Assembly: GCA_021774785.1 (NCBI GenBank)
Contig: JAJFIQ010000019.1
Coordinates: forward strand, 930,001-994,000
Origin: Emcibacter sp.
GTDB lineage: Bacteria > Pseudomonadota > Alphaproteobacteria > Sphingomonadales > Emcibacteraceae
Direction: 5' to 3'
DNA length: 64,000 bases
Both the position numbers and the translations under genes were made by a program. Below are positions 9,475 through 19,159 of this stretch, one piece after another (within the stretch, counting starts at the first letter, position 1; each line of letters starts with the position of its first letter). A model generated the notes under the pieces. That model searched no databases, was not told the origin of the DNA, and saw only the letters and a program-made list of their open reading frames with translations.

Positions 9475-9942
9475 ATGATAACATTTGAACATTTTAAAAT
9501 TGGTGCTACTGACAGCTTTGGGGATTATTTGATCACCGAAGAAGAAATCATCGAATTCGCCACTAAATATGATCCCCAGCCATTTCATACCGATCCTGAA
9601 TTTGCCAAAAGAACTTTTCATGGTCAGTTAATAGCCAGTGGGTGGATGACATGCTCAGTAATGATGCGAATGCTTTGTGATAACCTCATGACGAATAGCA
9701 GTAGCATTGGTTCTCCGGGCGTTGAAAAACTATGCTGGATAAGACCCGTTTATGTGAATGACCGCCTCTCAGTATCCGTGACGGCTCTGGATGTAAGACT
9801 ATCCAAAAGCAAACCGGGCGTTGGTATTGTAAATTATAAGGTTGATGTTCTTAATCAGAAAGATGAACTTGTAATGACATTGACATCAACAGGAATGTTC
9901 CTGACCCTTGAAGCCGTTAAGCAACAGACTGCCAATGCCTAA
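9475..9942 (+). CDS. MaoC-like hotdog dehydratase
   Basis: 155 residues with the MaoC dehydratase/(R)-hydratase 2 motif: YDPQPFHTDPEFAKRTFHGQLIASGW contains the catalytic Asp and His in the D-x4-H pattern (about residues 33-38) and the FHG...SG segment. These proteins hydrate enoyl-CoA or act on related thioesters; the substrate cannot be told. It ends tail-to-tail with the methyltransferase gene on the other strand, the two stop codons overlapping at 9939-9942. Confidence 0.88.
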   Translation: MITFEHFKIGATDSFGDYLITEEEIIEFATKYDPQPFHTDPEFAKRTFHGQLIASGWMTCSVMMRMLCDNLMTNSSSIGSPGVEKLCWIRPVYVNDRLSVSVTALDVRLSKSKPGVGIVNYKVDVLNQKDELVMTLTSTGMFLTLEAVKQQTANA

Positions 9943-10697
9943 AGTTTGCCAACCCTGAAACTTAAAGGCCATTTAACCCGCTTCTCATCACTGGCTCCCC
10001 CCCAAACGGTACTAAGTTCCGCCTGTATTTTCTCCAATGGATCCTGACCTTTAGCCTGCCTGTAGCGCACGACAGAAGACCATGTACCCAAATAGCCCAA
10101 GAGGTCATCCAATGTCCAATATGTCTCCATATTGAATGCTGGCATCGCTATTACATCAAACGGGAAATCTATGGTCTTATATTCATCCCTGACCAGTTGC
10201 CTTTCCGGCGGCCAATATTCACCGACAATATTTTCATTGAACTCTTGAAGAATTAGGTCAATTTTATCTTCTATTTTTAATAGATTATAAGTCCACACAG
10301 CTAGAATACCGCCCGGTTTTAATACTCGCTCTACTTCTTTAAAAAAAGCATCATGATCAAACCAGTGCAAGGCCTGTGCGACGGTGATCAAATCCACACT
10401 GGATGTATCCAGCCCCGACCGTTCTGCTGTTGCCACACTGAAAGTCACATTATCAGACCCATGAGCACTGGCAATTTGTTTTTCGCTGCCGTCCGTTGCC
10501 ACAATATGTTCAAAATATTCGGATAACCCCCGTGCTGCCTGTCCGGTTCCGGTAGCACAGTCCCAGACCATTTTATGACCACAGCAAATATCCGATAAAT
10601 GCTGATATAATTCAGACGGGTACAAGGGTCTGAATTTGCTGTAGCCTTTAGATTGGTTGGAAAAGTGATCTTTGAAGTTTTTTATGGATTTAGGCAT
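9939..10697 (-). CDS. class I SAM-dependent methyltransferase (UbiE/type 11 fold)
   Basis: About 252 residues. The N-terminus has the DHFSNQSKGYSKFRPLYP pattern of cyclopropane/type 11 methyltransferases, motif I is VWDCATGTGQAARGL (about 43-57), and ITVAQALHWFDHDAFFKEV is the post-motif typical of this group. The substrate is unknown. I place the start at the ATG at 10697, because a longer reading from a TTG at 10742 would translate through the petC terminator. The terminator ends just 13 nt before this ATG, so expression needs read-through from petABC or an unusually close start point. Confidence 0.85.
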   Translation of the reverse strand: MPKSIKNFKDHFSNQSKGYSKFRPLYPSELYQHLSDICCGHKMVWDCATGTGQAARGLSEYFEHIVATDGSEKQIASAHGSDNVTFSVATAERSGLDTSSVDLITVAQALHWFDHDAFFKEVERVLKPGGILAVWTYNLLKIEDKIDLILQEFNENIVGEYWPPERQLVRDEYKTIDFPFDVIAMPAFNMETYWTLDDLLGYLGTWSSVVRYRQAKGQDPLEKIQAELSTVWGGASDEKRVKWPLSFRVGKL

Positions 10698-10710
10698 GTA
10701 ATTTCCCGAT

Positions 10711-10739
10711 AAAAAAGGGCCACCCACAGGCAGCCCTTT
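10711..10739 (-). terminator. intrinsic terminator of petABC
   Basis: On the minus strand AAAGGGC and GCCCTTT pair around a short loop and run into TTTTTT. It lies 27 bp after the petC stop. Confidence 0.8.
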
Positions 10740-10766
10740 CAATAATTCTAATTCTAGCGGCGATGG

Positions 10767-11591
10767 TCAATCAAATTCTTTACCGTTTTTGACATTTTTC
10801 CACACGCTCTTATTAACGAAATAAAGCATGATGGTCAGAATGGACATGAAAATAATAACTTTCAATCCCATCTTTTTTCGCGCTTCCATCTTTGGCTCAG
10901 CAGCCCAATACATGAAAGTAGCAACATCCTTTGCCATCTGTTCGACAGAAGCGGATGTTCCATCAGCATATTCCACAGAATCTTCAAACAGCGGTGCTGC
11001 CATGGCGATCTGATTGCCGACAAATGTTTCGTTGAAATACATACCTTCGGCCAACTCAACACCATGGGGGGCTTCCTCATGATATGTGGTTAGAATACCA
11101 ACGATGTAATCTTCACCATAGATACTGTTCCACGGCGTGAACATGGATAGATGCTCCCGTGACTTACCCAACAGTGAAAAATCGGGAGGTAACGCGCCAT
11201 TGTTGGAATCACGGGCTTCTTCTTCAGAGGCAAATGGAGCCGGGAAATAATCCTGTGGCAGGCCTTTACGAAATTTTTCTTCACCATCATCATCTAGGCC
11301 CGCGGCAAATTCATATTCCCCTGCAAAGGCTTTCACTTCATCTGTCGAATATCCAAGTGCCGTCAATTCACGAAATGCAACCATATCCAGGGAATGGCAT
11401 CCAGAACATACTTCCTTATAGACCTGTAGTCCCCGCTGCAAGGCAGCCTTGTCAAACATCCCAAAAGGCCCGTCATGGGGCCATTCGTGTTTTTTAAGAG
11501 TATAAGCACTATCACCGGATGCATTGGCAAAGGAAACTCCGCCCATGACTATCATAACCATCAGGCTAATATTTTTAATCATTTTCAACAT
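10767..11591 (-). CDS. petC: cytochrome c1 of the bc1 complex
   Basis: 274 residues from the ATG at 11591, which follows AAGGAT and lies 4 bp after the petB stop. The N-terminus (MLKMIKNISLMVMIVMGG) is a cleaved signal peptide. The haem c site is CSGCH near residue 52-56, the Met axial ligand is probably in NQIAMAAPLF, and a C-terminal membrane anchor (VIIFMSILTIMLYFV) ends with a short cytoplasmic tail. Cytochrome c1 passes electrons from the Rieske protein to soluble cytochrome c. A longer reading from 11684 overlaps petB and has no merit. Confidence 0.95.
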   Translation of the reverse strand: MLKMIKNISLMVMIVMGGVSFANASGDSAYTLKKHEWPHDGPFGMFDKAALQRGLQVYKEVCSGCHSLDMVAFRELTALGYSTDEVKAFAGEYEFAAGLDDDGEEKFRKGLPQDYFPAPFASEEEARDSNNGALPPDFSLLGKSREHLSMFTPWNSIYGEDYIVGILTTYHEEAPHGVELAEGMYFNETFVGNQIAMAAPLFEDSVEYADGTSASVEQMAKDVATFMYWAAEPKMEARKKMGLKVIIFMSILTIMLYFVNKSVWKNVKNGKEFD

Positions 11592-11595
11592 ATCC

Positions 11596-12864
11596 TTAAG
11601 CCCCCTTCTTTGCATCCAGTACGGCCTGAGCAATACTGGTTGGGACTGGTTTGGTTGTTTCAAAGCGACTGACCATAGGAACAATCACAATGAAGTATGC
11701 GAAATAAAAGACAGATGAAATACGACCAAGGGTCAGGGCATCAATGCCGCCCCCCATATTAATCATAATCTCATCGGGTAATTTCGTTCCCAGATAACCC
11801 AAAAAGATAGTATTTGCCAAAAACAGCCAGAAGAAAAAGGCTGTAGTCGGGCGAAATTTTGCCGACCTGATTTTTGATCCGTCCAACCACGGCAACACGA
11901 AGAAAATCAAGATAGACCCAAACATGGCAACAACACCAAGAAGCTTGTCGGGTACCGCCTTCAGAATTGTATAGAACGGCAGATAATACCATTCCGGCAC
12001 AATATGGGACGGCGTTACCATGGGGTTAGCCTCAATATAGTTATCGGGGTGACCCATTATATTTGGCAGATAAAAAATGAATACCGCAAATATCACGATG
12101 AAAAATGACAATCCAAAAGCATCCTTGGCTACATAATAAGGATGGAAAGGAATCTTGTCGCCCGGACCTTTGGCATCAATACCTAGCGGATTGTTTGATC
12201 CCGGAAGATGCAAAGCCCAGATATGCAGGATAACGACCCCAACGATTACAAACGGCAGCAGATAATGCAAACTGAAAAAGCGTTGCAATGTTGGATTATC
12301 TACGGAGAAACCACCCCATAACAGATGCAGGATGCTTTCCCCCATACCGTCATAAAAGTCAAAAGCCCCGAACAGGTTGGTAATAACCGTCGCACCCCAG
12401 AAGCTCATCTGTCCCCAAGGAAGCACATAGCCCATGAAGCCCGTAGCCATCATCAACAGATAGATGACCAAGCCTAAGAACCACAACACTTCACGTGGTG
12501 ATTTGTACGATCCAAAGTACATACCCCGCAAAATATGAATATATACAATAACAAAGAACATGGATGCACCATTGGAATGGGTATAACGCAATAGCCAGCC
12601 ATAATTCACATCTCGCATGATATGTTCAACAGCGCGGAAAGCCATATCCACATGTGGGGTATAATGCATAACCAATATGATGCCGGTAATGATCTGCACT
12701 ACCAGCATGAAACCGGCCAGTGAGCCAAAGTTCCACCAGTAATTAAGATTACGGGGTGCCTTATAACCGGCACCCAGTGTTCCATGAATAAGTCCCAGAA
12801 TCGGCAGTTGATCCTCAAACCATTTTACAGCCTTATTTTTAGGCTCGTAACCAGATGATCCCAT
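11596..12864 (-). CDS. petB: cytochrome b of the bc1 complex
   Basis: 422 residues with eight predicted membrane helices. The haem-ligand histidine pairs are in the second and fourth helices ([18 protein letters not shown] and [20 protein letters not shown]). The quinol-oxidation site motif PEWY is present ([13 protein letters not shown]). A length over 400 with fused N- and C-terminal parts is the proteobacterial and mitochondrial form, not the split b6/subunit IV form. It is the middle gene of petABC. Confidence 0.97.
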   Translation of the reverse strand: MGSSGYEPKNKAVKWFEDQLPILGLIHGTLGAGYKAPRNLNYWWNFGSLAGFMLVVQIITGIILVMHYTPHVDMAFRAVEHIMRDVNYGWLLRYTHSNGASMFFVIVYIHILRGMYFGSYKSPREVLWFLGLVIYLLMMATGFMGYVLPWGQMSFWGATVITNLFGAFDFYDGMGESILHLLWGGFSVDNPTLQRFFSLHYLLPFVIVGVVILHIWALHLPGSNNPLGIDAKGPGDKIPFHPYYVAKDAFGLSFFIVIFAVFIFYLPNIMGHPDNYIEANPMVTPSHIVPEWYYLPFYTILKAVPDKLLGVVAMFGSILIFFVLPWLDGSKIRSAKFRPTTAFFFWLFLANTIFLGYLGTKLPDEIMINMGGGIDALTLGRISSVFYFAYFIVIVPMVSRFETTKPVPTSIAQAVLDAKKGA

Positions 12865-12874
12865 TTTATCCTCC

Positions 12875-13405
12875 CTAACCGATGCTGACCGTAGTGTCGT
12901 TCAAAAACGCATATTTCGGCACCTCAAGATTCCGCGGTGCCGGTCCCTTGCGAATACGACCGGAAATATCATAATGTGATCCATGGCAAGGACAGAACCA
13001 GCCATTGAAATCCCCCCGTTGATCCAAAGGCACACAGCCAAGATGCGTACATACCCCAACCATGATCAACCATTCCGGTCGTTCAGCGCGAAGCTGATCG
13101 TTCTCTGGGTCTTTCAAATCGGACGTATTATCGGCAACAGCAGTCGCAATTTCGTCCGCTGTTCTATGGCGGATGAAAACAGGTTTTCCGCGCCATAGGA
13201 TTTTTATGGTCTGTCCTGCAGGGATTGAAGATAAATCCACTTCTACGGAGGCAAGTGCCAAAACATCAGCGGACGGGTTCATTTGATCTACAAGGGGCCA
13301 GACAGTTGATGTGACACCAACTGCGCCAACTACACCCGATGCAACATAAAGAAAATTACGGCGTGTAACTTCCTCTTCATGTTCAACTTGGTCATTGGTG
13401 GTCAT
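12875..13405 (-). CDS. petA: Rieske iron-sulfur protein of the bc1 complex
   Basis: 176 residues. The N-terminal [17 protein letters not shown] is a twin-arginine signal anchor. The 2Fe-2S cluster motifs are CTHLGC and CPCHGSHYD near residues 128-133 and 147-155, giving two Cys and two His ligands plus the disulfide pair. The ATG at 13405 follows AAGAGG. It is the first gene of petABC; its promoter should lie in the 225 bp before it, where I recognise no specific regulator site. Confidence 0.96.
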   Translation of the reverse strand: MTTNDQVEHEEEVTRRNFLYVASGVVGAVGVTSTVWPLVDQMNPSADVLALASVEVDLSSIPAGQTIKILWRGKPVFIRHRTADEIATAVADNTSDLKDPENDQLRAERPEWLIMVGVCTHLGCVPLDQRGDFNGWFCPCHGSHYDISGRIRKGPAPRNLEVPKYAFLNDTTVSIG

Positions 13406-13629
13406 TAAAGAAACCTCTTAAATGCTTAAATAGATGACTTAAATAATTCGGTCTGAAAGACGGGATAGGATATGTTTTCCCATAATAAATAAGAAAACAT
13501 AAATTCAGGATACCCCTCCCTTTCATATACACCGTTCTGATTTACTCAGTTTAATGAAAAGATGCAATCAAATATTGTCCATTTTTATAGAAGATTGGCT
13601 TCAATACATCATATTTATAAATTAATTCC

Positions 13630-14631
13630 CTAATAAAACCGCAAGACGTCATTAATTTTATTATGGATTTTCCTGCCAATAGCGTAATACGAAGGAATAT
13701 TCAACATCGGATCATCAGTATTACTGCTTGCTTTTACTGTGCTGGATAATTGGCTAAAGTCAGCAGAGATAAAATCCTGATCATGGTCGGAAATAAATTT
13801 GCATAACTTTTCCAGCCTATTCTGGTTAATTCTGTTACGGGTTAAACCATTATATTGGAAATCCGCCTTCTTTATAAACTCAAAAGGGTGTGTCAGGATA
13901 ACTATATTCTGAATTTTAAGTTTCCTTGCCTGCCATAAAATATATTTCATTTCCGGCCAGGAACAGCTTGTAATTTGCAATGATTTGATATGTTTTTTAC
14001 CGAAAATACTCATATCCTGATAGGAAAAAACGGGTAATTCAAGAACTCCATCAATTAATTTATGACCACTATATATCTGCAATTCCGGTTCATCAGGACG
14101 AAATACACCAAGGGCAATATTAGAAGCCAAAGGAATATTTAAATCATGCATTACCCGATATAAATTCATATCTGCAACCAGACTTCCGGTTCGGATAGCT
14201 TCGGGGCGTTTTCCACTCCAGCGTACAAAAACCTCTATGCAAAGTTCAAATATTCGTTTTAATTCTTCCATGTCACGTCCGGCGCAACTGTCATTTATGG
14301 AAAAATTGCCAATATCCGGGTCGGAATTAAAATTCAACCAGCAGGGATGAACATGAAGCTGTGGGTCCTGACCCGCTGTTTGAATTCGCTGAACGATGGA
14401 CCGCATCGGCTCATCACCAAAATAAAAATAATTGGCGCATTCAACAAAAAAACTGGCAGAGATATCGTATTTGTCAAAGGTTTCCAAAAGAAAACTCAAA
14501 CCATGCTCCTTGCCGTTCACCTCACATAATACTGCCGGCTCTGCTACGGGCTTATAGTGATCAGGATTTTCAAAAGCACCGGCAATAGTGAACTCGGTAT
14601 CAATTGTTATGCTGATTTCCGTCCGTTCCAA
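13630..14631 (-). CDS. polysaccharide deacetylase-like (NodB-fold, WalW-like) protein
   Basis: 333 residues with the carbohydrate esterase 4-like layout: SITIDTEF at the N-terminus gives the catalytic-site Asp pair region, and QLHVHPCWL (about 92-100) stands where the metal-binding His motif is expected. A barrel-like series of strands follows, with LTHPFEF near 238. There is no signal peptide, so it is likely cytoplasmic, unlike NodB or PgdA. The nearest described group I can name is the WalW-type polysaccharide deacetylase. The substrate is unknown. It is divergent from trmL. Confidence 0.65.
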   Translation of the reverse strand: MERTEISITIDTEFTIAGAFENPDHYKPVAEPAVLCEVNGKEHGLSFLLETFDKYDISASFFVECANYFYFGDEPMRSIVQRIQTAGQDPQLHVHPCWLNFNSDPDIGNFSINDSCAGRDMEELKRIFELCIEVFVRWSGKRPEAIRTGSLVADMNLYRVMHDLNIPLASNIALGVFRPDEPELQIYSGHKLIDGVLELPVFSYQDMSIFGKKHIKSLQITSCSWPEMKYILWQARKLKIQNIVILTHPFEFIKKADFQYNGLTRNRINQNRLEKLCKFISDHDQDFISADFSQLSSTVKASSNTDDPMLNIPSYYAIGRKIHNKINDVLRFY

Positions 14632-14721
14632 TATATCCCCTGCTCTTCATTGAAAGATGAATAAATAAACTCTATATCTTTTGTATGGCTACTATATACA
14701 ATTTTAAGAACGATTAACAAC

Positions 14722-15186
14722 ATGCAAATTGCCCTCTATCAACCCGATATTCCACCCAACACTGGGACGATCATTCGCATGGCGGCCTGCCTGAATGTTC
14801 ATGTCAATATTATCGAACCCTGTGGCTTTCCCTTTGGCGACAAATCTTTCCGCCGAGCCGGTATGGATTATATTGATCTAAGCATGATCAGCCGCCATAA
14901 ATCATGGGATTATTTTCTGGATAATATCGGCTCGTCACGTATCATCCTCATGACCACAAAGGGATCCCAAGCCTATACGGATGTATCCTACCAGCCCGAT
15001 GATATTATATTGATGGGCAGAGAAAGTGCCGGGGTGCCCGATGATGTCCATCAACGCGCCGACAAGCGGGTAATCATCCCCATGACCCCCGAAACACGGT
15101 CATTGAATGTTGCCCTTTCTGCCTCTATGGTACTGGGCGAAGCCTTGCGGCAAACGAACATGTTTCCACCCCTCTCAGGAATATAA
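14722..15186 (+). CDS. trmL: tRNA (cytidine(34)-2'-O)-methyltransferase
   Basis: 154 residues, the size of TrmL (YibK), a SPOUT-class enzyme that 2'-O-methylates the wobble base of tRNA-Leu. Motifs: the N-terminal LYQPDIPPNTGTIIRMAACL, the knot segment ILMGRESAGVPDDVH and IPMTPETRSLNVALSASMVLGEALRQ at the C-terminus. hemF follows after 3 bp, so they form an operon. Confidence 0.95.
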   Translation: MQIALYQPDIPPNTGTIIRMAACLNVHVNIIEPCGFPFGDKSFRRAGMDYIDLSMISRHKSWDYFLDNIGSSRIILMTTKGSQAYTDVSYQPDDIILMGRESAGVPDDVHQRADKRVIIPMTPETRSLNVALSASMVLGEALRQTNMFPPLSGI

Positions 15187-15189
15187 TTT

Positions 15190-16062
15190 ATGAAACTTCT
15201 GGATCAAGACACCACCAAAGATCATCAAAAGCAAGCCAGCACATGGTTTGAAGATTTAAGAAATCAGATATGTGGCGCATTTGAAAAGCTGGAAGACGAC
15301 CTTAGCGGCACCAATTCAGGTCAGGTACCCGGCAGATTTGAGCGCACCTCATGGCATCGCAATGATGACCCGGAAAATGGCGGTGGCGTGATGTCGGTGA
15401 TGAAGGGTCGGGTGTTCGAGAAGGTCGGGGTTAATATTTCCACCGTTTACGGTGAATTTGCCCCGGAATTTGCTAAATCCATGCCCGGCGCGGACAAAGA
15501 CCCGCGCTTCTGGGCCAGCGGCATTTCCCTTGTTGCCCATATGCACAACCCGCTGGTGCCAGCGGTTCATATGAATACCCGTCATATTATTACAACCAAG
15601 GACTGGTTCGGCGGCGGCGGCGACCTTAATGCAGCCCACCCCAATGCAACCGATACAGCAGACTTCCATGCCAGCTATAAGGCGGCTTGTGACAAGCACG
15701 ATGCGGAATATTATCCCAAATATAAAAAATGGTGTGATGAATATTTCTATATCAAACACCGCAATACGGCACGGGGCGAAGGCGGTATATTTTATGATCA
15801 GCTAAACTCAGGTAATTGGGAGGATGACTTCGCGTTTACACAGGATGTGGGCCGGGCATTTCTAAATATTTACCCTGAACTGGTTGGCCGCCATATGAAC
15901 GAAGAATGGACAGCAGAACAGCGGGAAGAGCTGCTCTATTACCGGGGCTATTATGCGGAATTTAATCTGGTTTATGATCGGGGAACCGCGTTTGGCCTTA
16001 AGACCGGCGGCAATGTGGATGCTATCCTCATGTCCCTGCCTCCTGAGGCCAAATGGCGATAA
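15190..16062 (+). CDS. hemF: oxygen-dependent coproporphyrinogen III oxidase
   Basis: 290 residues. HemF uses O2 to decarboxylate two propionates of coproporphyrinogen III in haem synthesis. Conserved segments are HMNTRHIITTKDWFGGGGDLN (about 122-142), FHASYKAACDKHDAEYYPKYKKWCDEYFYIKHR and the C-terminal YDRGTAFGLKTGG followed by SLPPEAKW. The ATG follows TCAGGAATATAATTT. A second, anaerobic route (HemN) is not in this window. Confidence 0.96.
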   Translation: MKLLDQDTTKDHQKQASTWFEDLRNQICGAFEKLEDDLSGTNSGQVPGRFERTSWHRNDDPENGGGVMSVMKGRVFEKVGVNISTVYGEFAPEFAKSMPGADKDPRFWASGISLVAHMHNPLVPAVHMNTRHIITTKDWFGGGGDLNAAHPNATDTADFHASYKAACDKHDAEYYPKYKKWCDEYFYIKHRNTARGEGGIFYDQLNSGNWEDDFAFTQDVGRAFLNIYPELVGRHMNEEWTAEQREELLYYRGYYAEFNLVYDRGTAFGLKTGGNVDAILMSLPPEAKWR

Positions 16063-16258
16063 TATCTAAAGTCCCGACGCTGGGTGGGAAATTTATTTGA
16101 GCGCACATATATATATGCTGGCATACTGGTAAATTCAAAAGAATATCCTGCCCGACCATTCCCGTCTTTTGGACGAGCGGAATTTGCGGCGGCACCACCA
16201 CCATGGACTTCATTGAATGAGAAAAATCAGGGTTTAATAATTTCCTCGTATTTTCTCG

Positions 16259-16666
16259 TTAGGCAATCGGTCTCTGTAATTTTTTTGATTTTATTAAAAG
16301 CATTACCCCTACAGCCACTTCAATGAGTTCTACTATAATATAGGATAGCTGTATATTTGTAACGGTACCCAGCAGCATTGAACCAATAAGTCTGAAACAA
16401 ACAAAAGAAGCGATTATCACGATCGCAAGTACTGTCGAATAAATCCAGCTTTTACTTAGATAAAAAATAACCGCAATGGCAATGCCTATACCAGTCATTA
16501 AACTGCAATAAATAAGAATAAAGGCAACTTTACCATCTATATCAACTGCACTAAGTCCAATTCTGGCGAGCTTTGAATCAATATCCATCAAAGCATTTAA
16601 TCCTGAAAACATAAAATATACCGACATCACGCCCGTATATATTTTTCCTACTAAATCAATATTCAT
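16259..16666 (-). CDS. small integral membrane protein (DUF4345-like)
   Basis: About 135 residues from the ATG at 16666 (MNIDLVGKIYTGVMSVYFMFSGL) with four hydrophobic segments. This resembles the DUF4345 group, of unknown function. A reading from a TTG at 16705 would overlap the end of the cca gene by 17 bp; the ribosome binding site is weak for both. It follows cca on the same strand and may be the last gene of that operon. About 190 bp between hemF and this gene hold nothing I recognise. Confidence 0.6.
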   Translation of the reverse strand: MNIDLVGKIYTGVMSVYFMFSGLNALMDIDSKLARIGLSAVDIDGKVAFILIYCSLMTGIGIAIAVIFYLSKSWIYSTVLAIVIIASFVCFRLIGSMLLGTVTNIQLSYIIVELIEVAVGVMLLIKSKKLQRPIA

Positions 16667-16688
16667 AAAATCATACTTTATTATTTTA

Positions 16689-17885
16689 TTACCCAAGTGT
16701 GTCAAAAGTTCCGGCTATTTCAATCAGTTCTTCCCGCGTGAGCTTGAAATCACTGTCTATCCAGATGCCTTCAAGCCTTTTAAGTTTGGTCCCAATTTCC
16801 GGCCCCGCAATAAAACCTATATTAATCAAATCCCGCCCTTTTACAGGCATTGTTGGGATAATAAAGCTATTTGCATAGCTTAATGCTTCATCGCCAACCC
16901 AGTTCTTTAACAAAGCAAAAATAAAGACATCTCGTCCATATCCGTATATATATTTGCGAATATCTTTTTCAGACATATGAGAGTTTATGCTGATATTATG
17001 TTCGGCATATTGTCTCAATATTTTTGCCTGATTATTGGATAATTTCAAATGACGGCTAATGTCTTTGGGACAAAGGCATGAAAGTCTCGCTAATAGATCA
17101 CATCGACCAAACTCATTTTCCAGTTCTACAAAAGCATTGAATTTTTCCAGCCCGCCATGACCCGGCAGAATTTTTTCCAAAATACCGCTATCTGCCATAA
17201 CTTTTATGATAGGAAGCAAGTTTTCGGCCTTTAAAATCTTGAATATCTCCTGCGCCAGACGTTCACCGGAAAGATTATCAATCAAGTTTTTATTCCGTAT
17301 ACAGGCTTCCAATCCGGTTGGGTCTAACTTGCCTTCGCCAACCTGGGCCGCAAAACGGAAAAACCGTAATATACGCAGAGCGTCCTCACCGATACGCAGA
17401 TCCGCATCACCAATGAAACGCACCCTTCTGGCTTCCAGGTCACCCAAGCCAGCACAGGGGTCATAAAGACAACCGTCAATATCAAGATAAAGCGCATTAA
17501 TGGTGAAATCCCGCCGTTCCGCATCCGCAAGCCAATCATCAGTGAAGGCTACTTTGGCATGACGGCCATATGTTTCCACATCCCTTCGCAACGCTGTGAT
17601 CTCGAAATGACGTTTATCAATGACAGCTGTGATTGTGCCATGTTTTAACCCGGTTGGAATAACTTTAACCCCTTCGGATTCTAGCCGTCTTATGGTTTTT
17701 TCAGGTCCCAGGCTACAGGCTATGTCAATATCAATAATTTCCCGTCCCAGCAGAGCATCCCGCACGCATCCACCGACCATTCTGGCTTTTATGCCATCAA
17801 AGTTTAGGATATGCAAAAGCCGGATTAGCGGCTTTGACTTTAGCCACGGAAAATCTTCCAGAACTAATGTTCTGATCACCTTCAT
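16689..17885 (-). CDS. cca: CCA tRNA nucleotidyltransferase / poly(A) polymerase family
   Basis: 398 residues of the class II nucleotidyltransferase fold. The nucleotide-binding motif GGCVRDALLG and the catalytic DIDIAC pair (about 40-57) are present, followed by RRDFTINALYLD and the flexible-loop RFIGDADLRIGEDALRILR, the amino-acid template helices and a tail. It adds or repairs the 3' CCA of tRNA. It overlaps the Nudix gene by 4 bp (17882-17885); the CCA enzyme and CoA-Nudix genes are often together in alphaproteobacteria. Confidence 0.93.
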   Translation of the reverse strand: MKVIRTLVLEDFPWLKSKPLIRLLHILNFDGIKARMVGGCVRDALLGREIIDIDIACSLGPEKTIRRLESEGVKVIPTGLKHGTITAVIDKRHFEITALRRDVETYGRHAKVAFTDDWLADAERRDFTINALYLDIDGCLYDPCAGLGDLEARRVRFIGDADLRIGEDALRILRFFRFAAQVGEGKLDPTGLEACIRNKNLIDNLSGERLAQEIFKILKAENLLPIIKVMADSGILEKILPGHGGLEKFNAFVELENEFGRCDLLARLSCLCPKDISRHLKLSNNQAKILRQYAEHNISINSHMSEKDIRKYIYGYGRDVFIFALLKNWVGDEALSYANSFIIPTMPVKGRDLINIGFIAGPEIGTKLKRLEGIWIDSDFKLTREELIEIAGTFDTLG

Positions 17886-18535
17886 CTCAAACTTCCATTG
17901 ATCAGCCTGGCAAAGCGAACAAGCATAGCCGCCGTCGCCCCCCAGACATTGTGCTTCTCATTCATCAATACGTAAAAATAGCGTTTCTTCTCATCCCATA
18001 CCCGGCTTTGTAATTCATGATTACTTTCATCAAGAATATAGTCGAGAGGCAATTCAAAGGCTTCCTCCACTTCTCCTTCGTCCACGTTCAGAATAAATTC
18101 CGGCTGTAGGATGGCGACAACAGGCGTGATCACATATCCGGTAACCGTTTCATAATCTTCCATAGCCCCCAAAACTTTCATATGGGATCGGTCAATGCCC
18201 ACTTCCTCTTCCGTTTCCCGAAGAGCCGTTGTCATGGCATCGGCATCTTCCGGCTCACAACGGCCACCGGGGAAGCTCACTTGCCCCGAATGGGTTTTCA
18301 AATGTTGTGCACGCTTGGTGAGCAGCACTGTCATACCGTCTCTATGATCAACTAACGGTATGAGTACCGCCGCAGGTTTGAGGGGCAGTTCAGAGGCATG
18401 ATAATCCTCATCCGGGCGATAGATATTGAGATCACCATCAACAGGTCGCCGCATACTTCGAAACTCAGCCGGTTGACGGGCGCGTAAGAGATCCGGATCA
18501 TAATTTTTAAATATCTCAGTTATTCTCTGCCTCAT
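17882..18535 (-). CDS. CoA pyrophosphatase, Nudix hydrolase
   Basis: 217 residues. The extended CoA-Nudix pattern is visible: LLTKRAQHLKTHSGQVSFPGG directly before the Nudix box, with the Nudix residues G-x5-E-x7-REtEEEvG at about 92-114. Such enzymes cut CoA to 4'-phosphopantetheine and 3',5'-ADP. It overlaps cca downstream and DUF1285 upstream by 4 bp each, so the three genes are co-translated. Confidence 0.9.
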   Translation of the reverse strand: MRQRITEIFKNYDPDLLRARQPAEFRSMRRPVDGDLNIYRPDEDYHASELPLKPAAVLIPLVDHRDGMTVLLTKRAQHLKTHSGQVSFPGGRCEPEDADAMTTALRETEEEVGIDRSHMKVLGAMEDYETVTGYVITPVVAILQPEFILNVDEGEVEEAFELPLDYILDESNHELQSRVWDEKKRYFYVLMNEKHNVWGATAAMLVRFARLINGSLR

Positions 18536-19113
18536 TGGGCATCCTCCAATGCAAAGAAAAATCCACTACTCCACAGGCCATACTGACCGTCTATTTCCTC
18601 TACCATTTCGGCCAATTCATAATAGACGGAACGCGTGATGAGGGCTTCCAGCCTGTCACGAACCAGAATATAGGGTGATGGCTCACCGTCAGCCGCAAAC
18701 TCTATTCGCAGGGGATGGTCCTTGCCCATGATTACCACATCATCCACATTTGTCCTGAAATGCAGAATTTGGTCACGGCCTTCACCTTCAATACGCAACT
18801 CAACCGCGACAAAGGGGGCATCATCTACCCGGATACCAACCTTTTCCACAGGCGTTACCAGATAATATTTTCCATCATCATCATGACGCAATATGGTTGA
18901 AAACAACTTTACCATGGGGGCACGGGAAATGGCAGACCCCATATAATCCCAGCTTCCATCACGCTTGATATGCATATCAATATCGCCACAGAACTCTGGA
19001 TTCCACAAATGAACCGGCGGCAATCCTTTCTTGCCGGATGCTTTTTTCGCTTCCTTCATAATTTCATGGGCAAAAAGATCAGGGCGGAATGAAGATGTTT
19101 TGTTTTTTGTCAT
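18532..19113 (-). CDS. DUF1285 domain-containing protein
   Basis: 193 residues. It shows the DUF1285 pattern: PPVHLWNPEFCGDIDMHI, a strand-rich centre and WDYMGSAISRAPMVKLFSTI (about 55-74), with a later FRTNVDDVVIMG. The function is unknown. It heads the operon with the CoA Nudix and cca genes through ATGA-type overlaps. The association with cca and Nudix is conserved in the class, which suggests a shared but undefined role. Confidence 0.85.
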   Translation of the reverse strand: MTKNKTSSFRPDLFAHEIMKEAKKASGKKGLPPVHLWNPEFCGDIDMHIKRDGSWDYMGSAISRAPMVKLFSTILRHDDDGKYYLVTPVEKVGIRVDDAPFVAVELRIEGEGRDQILHFRTNVDDVVIMGKDHPLRIEFAADGEPSPYILVRDRLEALITRSVYYELAEMVEEIDGQYGLWSSGFFFALEDAQ

Positions 19114-19159
19114 AAACTTACTATAGGAAGTTCAGATGACAATTTGAAGACTATCTAAA

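Noticed and set aside
10698-10742. TTG start for the methyltransferase at 10742
   Set aside because: It would translate the petABC terminator stem; the ATG at 10697 is better.
16084-16326. 80-residue plus-strand frame after hemF
   Set aside because: No recognised protein features, overlaps the end of the membrane protein gene on the other strand, no ribosome binding site.
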